Of a stretch of 25,421 bases of DNA, positions 22,922 to 25,421 are shown in pieces. The first letter of the stretch is position 1; each line of letters begins with the position of its first letter. The notes beneath the pieces were generated by a model. That model was given only the letters and a program-made list of their open reading frames with translations, was not told where the DNA came from and made no database searches. This stretch comes from Lachnoclostridium sp. UBA1241 (GTDB lineage Bacteria; Bacillota; Clostridia; Lachnospirales; Lachnospiraceae). Location: assembly GCA_002308955.1 (NCBI GenBank), contig DBWJ01000080.1, forward strand, positions 354-25,774, in the 5' to 3' direction. The position numbers and the translations under genes are program-made.

Positions 22922-24223
22922 TTAATAGCGAATGATTCCGTCCTTGTTACCGGCCCAGTAATCCTCCGCCGAGATGTAGGCGCGTTCGAACCCGACCCTG
23001 CCGTAGAAGGTTTCGCCCACCACGACTTCAACTGTGAAATCCTCCCACGTGAACGGAGAGGTTTTAATAACCTTGCCGGTCTCCTCGCTGAGCATGACGC
23101 CGTGCTGTGTCTCTTCATTCATTCCGATAATCCCGTGATCACAGTTGTACCCATAGAATTGAACCTCGGTGTCCACTGTTTTCTCACCGGAGTACTTATG
23201 CAGTTCAAGCGGTCCCGGCGTGCCGAATTTCTGAATACTACCGTATACATCTCGGAACAGATAGGCACCCTTCGCCGGCTTCTCCGTAAACAGCAGCTTT
23301 ACTTCTCCGGTAGCCGTCACATAGTCATAATAGGAATTCACCTCATGCTGCATGAGTTCCTCAATCTGTGCCTGCCACACTTCCGCAGGCTGGGAATAAT
23401 CCGGCACGACGCCGGTATCCTTGGCATCTTTCCCTCCGACCCTAAAGCAGATGCATCCGTCATGGTAGTACAATTGCGTCACCTGCATCTCGTAATACTC
23501 ATCGGAACGAAAGATGATTTCCGCCCCTTCGCCGGAGTACGGAATCCGGACGAGACCGGCTTCCTGCCTTTCTTTCGGCATGCCTGCAACCCATTCTGAA
23601 GTTTCCTCACGAAAGACCCACTCATTGTGCGAGATATAAGAAACATACATTGCCTTGTCCGTAAAGAGGAAGTTACCGCCGTAATAGATCGGAAGGCCGA
23701 GTTTGGTGATTTCCTTCCGGTTATTCCCGGTAACATCCCCGGACCATAAGCTTCCGTTGCTGAAACAATAGAGCGTATCGCCCGTGATATAGACCGGTCC
23801 GTACTCATAAGCCGGGCAGCCCTTCTCCAAAACTTCCGTTCCGTCAAGTGACATTTTCGCCTTCTTATGCTCACAGCCGGGGTCGAAGCAGAATATACTC
23901 GACTGTCCGCTTTCCACATTGAGAATGTGAAGCGGCTGACTCGTTCCTTCCGGCGTGTATAACGCGTATTTCTCCGTATAGGTTCCGCCGTCCAGGTAGA
24001 AAATCACGCCTTCCGCCGACTCCCCGGAAACCGCAATCTTCGCACCGGTTAAACTTGTCGTACCGCTGCCACCCGGTTCATTGTTCATTCCATCCAGAAT
24101 GCCTGCAGCGGTAGGCGTCGGTTCAATCTGCTGTTTCTGCTCTTTCTTTCCGCAGGCCCCGAGGCAGATGGCACAAAGACTGCCCATCAAAACCAACGCG
24201 GTGATTCTTCGAATCCGTCTCAT
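22922..24223 (-). CDS. Surface lipoprotein with Cys/His motif, paralogue A; first gene of the operon
   Basis: The 433-residue lipoprotein has signal peptide and lipobox LGAC (Cys24), a Pro/Thr linker and a beta-propeller-like body. Its motif is FCFDPGCEHK with Cys112, Cys117, His119 and Cys136 (KGCPAY), close to the pattern in paralogue B. Other shared segments are KYALYT, TLYCFSNGSLWSGD, EWVAGMPKE and a C-terminal AEDYW. The start at 24223 has GGAGG seven bases upstream; the frame extends to 24277 but that part overlaps the promoter. It is the promoter-proximal and so probably the most highly expressed product. It could be a ligand-binding or structural partner of the ABC system; nothing in the sequence gives the ligand. 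Confidence 0.82.
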   Translation of the reverse strand: MRRIRRITALVLMGSLCAICLGACGKKEQKQQIEPTPTAAGILDGMNNEPGGSGTTSLTGAKIAVSGESAEGVIFYLDGGTYTEKYALYTPEGTSQPLHILNVESGQSSIFCFDPGCEHKKAKMSLDGTEVLEKGCPAYEYGPVYITGDTLYCFSNGSLWSGDVTGNNRKEITKLGLPIYYGGNFLFTDKAMYVSYISHNEWVFREETSEWVAGMPKERQEAGLVRIPYSGEGAEIIFRSDEYYEMQVTQLYYHDGCICFRVGGKDAKDTGVVPDYSQPAEVWQAQIEELMQHEVNSYYDYVTATGEVKLLFTEKPAKGAYLFRDVYGSIQKFGTPGPLELHKYSGEKTVDTEVQFYGYNCDHGIIGMNEETQHGVMLSEETGKVIKTSPFTWEDFTVEVVVGETFYGRVGFERAYISAEDYWAGNKDGIIRY

Positions 24224-24257
24224 CTCTTCCCCTCCTCTTTCATATAAAAAGCAAACC

Positions 24258-24275
24258 GTACTAGCCATGTAATAC
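24258..24275. promoter_or_regulatory. Candidate GntR operator O2
   Basis: GTACTA-N6-TAATAC is an 18-bp inverted repeat with one mismatch between arms. It lies just downstream of the -10 and would cover the transcription start. It has the same spacing as O1. Confidence 0.6.
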
Positions 24276-24283
24276 ACTTTACT

Positions 24284-24301
24284 GTATTATATGACTAATA
24301 C
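24284..24301. promoter_or_regulatory. Candidate GntR operator O1
   Basis: GTATTA-N6-TAATAC is a perfect 18-bp inverted repeat covering the -10 box. GT...AC ends are usual in GntR-family sites. With O2 it forms a larger dyad from 24255 to 24304 with outer arms ACCGTACTAG and CTAATACGGT (one mismatch). Confidence 0.65.
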
Positions 24302-24315
24302 GGTCGTCTTGTCAA
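24286..24315 (-). promoter_or_regulatory. Promoter of the ten-gene ABC operon
   Basis: A perfect TTGACA (24310-24315) and perfect TATAAT (24286-24291), 18 bases apart, point toward the operon. No other promoter of this quality was noticed inside the operon. The first operator covers the -10. Confidence 0.85.
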
Positions 24316-24359
24316 GGGAGATTATCTCTCTCGTTTAATTTACTTTCTGAATCTGTTGA

Positions 24360-24446
24360 TTAATTTTTCCCTGCTCGGTTCAGTATTGGAGTTTGAATGA
24401 TTTCTTTCAATTCCTACATATATGCAGTCCGTTCAATCAATTTCAT
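24360..24446 (-). pseudogene. Relic of the N terminus of an AAA ATPase gene (DUF4143 type)
   Basis: A strong GGAGGTG site nine bases upstream is followed by MKLIERTAYM, a TAG stop, then in frame ELKEIIQTP, after which similarity ends. The pattern (basic start, ERxxY, LK, TP just before the expected ITGIRRSGKS Walker region) fits the opening of DUF4143-type ATP-binding proteins. The Walker A and the rest are missing, replaced by unrelated bases and the ABC operon promoter. The open frame read from the ATG is ten codons; a short leader peptide is the alternative. The family match is from memory of the pattern and was not searched. Confidence 0.5.
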
Positions 24447-24486
24447 ACATTTTCACCTCCTTCAATATCTATATTTTATGCATTGT

Positions 24487-24523
24487 ATTCCCCAAAATCA
24501 ATTTACTTGCACTTTTGGGGAAT
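24487..24523. repeat. 11-bp perfect inverted repeat upstream of the relic
   Basis: Arms ATTCCCCAAAA (24487-24497) and TTTTGGGGAAT (24513-24523) with a 15-base loop lie about 40 bases ahead of the relic start. It has no T-run on either side, so it is not a terminator. It may be an operator or element end that survived the loss of the gene. Confidence 0.65.
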
Positions 24524-24565
24524 GTAAACGGCTTATTGCTCAACCTTATACTGCTTTTTGGCATT

Positions 24566-24601
24566 AAAACCGCCGGAAAACTCACGGTCTCCGGCGATTT
24601 T
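24566..24601 (-). terminator. Intrinsic terminator after the ZIP transporter gene
   Basis: Arms CGCCGGA (24571-24577) and TCCGGCG (24590-24596) are flanked by A and T runs, giving GTTTT on the minus strand and ATTTT on the plus strand. It is 36 bases past the ZIP stop and isolates that gene from the relic. Confidence 0.7.
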
Positions 24602-24632
24602 CAAACTTAAATATTTTTTTCAAAACACTGTC

Positions 24633-25418
24633 TTACCCCAGCGCCACGTCAAGCGCCATCATTAAGGTAAATCCGAACGAGAACATCAATACGCCGATGT
24701 TGCTGTGTTCTCCCGAAGACATCTCGGGAATCAGCTCTTCCACAACGACGTACATCATGGCGCCTGCTGCGAAGCTGAGGAGATACGGCATTGCGGGAAC
24801 CAGAAGTCCCGCAGCGAGGATCGTGAGAAGTCCGAATATCGGTTCTACCGCGCCCGACAGGGCGCCGTCTCTGAACGCGCTGAAGCGGCTCTTGCCGTTT
24901 GCGTGAAGGGGCATCGAAATGATCGCTCCTTCCGGGAAATTCTGAATCGCGATACCGATGGAAAGAGCCAGCGCTCCTCCGACGGTAATCGTCGCATTTT
25001 CCGAAAGATACCCCGCGTACACGACGCCGACCGCCATGCCCTCGGGGATATTGTGAAGCGTCACCGCGAGCACCATCATCGTCGTCTTCTGCAGGCGGCT
25101 CTTCACACCCTCGGGCTTGTTGCTGTCCATATGTAAGTGCGGGATGACCGAGTCGAGGAACAGTAAGAGCAGCACGCCGAGCCAGAAGCCGACGACAGCC
25201 GGGACAAATGCCCACTTGCCCATCTTCTCCGACTGGTCCATCGCAGGCATCAGAAGGCTCCAGATCGAAGCCGCAACCATAACTCCCGCGGCAAATCCGG
25301 TGAGCGCCCGCTGCACCTTTTCATTGAGCTGCCCGCGCATGAAGAACACGCAGGCGGCGCCTCCGGCCGTGCCGGCGAAGGGAATTAACAAACCGAGAAT
25401 GACATCTTTCGTAAACAT
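24633..25418 (-). CDS. ZIP family divalent metal transporter (ZupT-like)
   Basis: This is a membrane carrier for zinc or related divalent metals, 261 residues with about eight helices. The metal-binding helices are clear: HNIPEG in the fourth and QNFPEG in the fifth, followed by VVEELIPE. A cytoplasmic loop between helices 3 and 4 holds HLHMD (about residues 93-97). The start at 25418 is three bases from the window end, so its ribosome site and promoter are not visible. It is unrelated in direction of regulation to the ABC operon because a terminator and the relic lie between. Confidence 0.93.
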   Translation of the reverse strand: MFTKDVILGLLIPFAGTAGGAACVFFMRGQLNEKVQRALTGFAAGVMVAASIWSLLMPAMDQSEKMGKWAFVPAVVGFWLGVLLLLFLDSVIPHLHMDSNKPEGVKSRLQKTTMMVLAVTLHNIPEGMAVGVVYAGYLSENATITVGGALALSIGIAIQNFPEGAIISMPLHANGKSRFSAFRDGALSGAVEPIFGLLTILAAGLLVPAMPYLLSFAAGAMMYVVVEELIPEMSSGEHSNIGVLMFSFGFTLMMALDVALG

Positions 25419-25421
25419 AGG

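Noticed and set aside
24422..24610. Plus-strand 62-codon frame in the ABC operon upstream region
   Set aside because: No ribosome site, crosses the inverted repeat and the terminator, and has no recognisable content.
1..25421. CRISPR array, insertion sequence, phage or integrase genes
   Set aside because: No regularly spaced direct repeats, transposase or integrase motifs were seen on either strand.

Overview
This window most likely comes from a Gram-positive anaerobic Clostridia genome, probably a member of Lachnospiraceae. The signs are strong AGGAGG-type ribosome binding sites, lipobox lipoproteins, oxygen-sensitive pyruvate formate-lyase, a ZTP riboswitch on pfl, DegV, a YtrA-type GntR regulator and Lachnospiraceae-style surface lipoproteins carrying a CFDPGCEH motif. 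This placement is inferred from gene content, not from a search.

Layout. 1-239 (-) is the start of a sugar-type ABC ATPase. 517-1239 (+) is a short-chain dehydrogenase. 1313-2104 (-) is a lipoprotein cell-wall amidase. 2204-5935 (-) is a 1243-residue c-di-GMP protein joining a LacI-like ligand-binding domain, GGDEF and EAL domains and a C-terminal solenoid of about seven repeats. 5982-6908 (-) is a membrane-anchored polysaccharide deacetylase, directly behind tRNA-Gly(CCC) at 6940-7010. The tRNA promoter lies inside the terminator hairpin of the upstream ferredoxin-type aldo/keto reductase (7067-8188). A DegV protein (8261-9106, -) and a water-channel-type aquaporin (9294-10001, +) diverge from back-to-back promoters. 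Two small membrane proteins follow (10057-10797, -).

10948-14230 (+) is the fermentation locus: a promoter with a 16-bp dyad in its spacer, a ZTP riboswitch with an overlapping intrinsic terminator, pflB, a strong hairpin and pflA. It meets the next operon tail to tail within 11 bases.

14242-24223 (-) is the most unusual part. It is an apparent ten-gene operon transcribed from one near-consensus promoter (TTGACA-18-TATAAT) that carries two 18-bp inverted repeats. In order it encodes two paralogous lipoproteins with a Cys/His motif, a solute-binding-like lipoprotein, a YtrA-type GntR repressor, two ABC-2-like membrane proteins, an ABC ATPase, an exported repeat/propeller-like protein, a third ABC-2-like membrane protein and a second exported propeller-like protein. 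Several junctions overlap by ATGA or a few bases, implying translational coupling. The simplest model is an envelope-sensing or export ABC system that represses itself, related in outline to the Bacillus ytr operon but extended with five extracytoplasmic proteins.

24224-24632 holds the operon promoter and operators, a decayed N-terminal scrap of an AAA ATPase gene with a long inverted repeat upstream, and a terminator. 24633-25418 (-) is a ZIP-family metal transporter.
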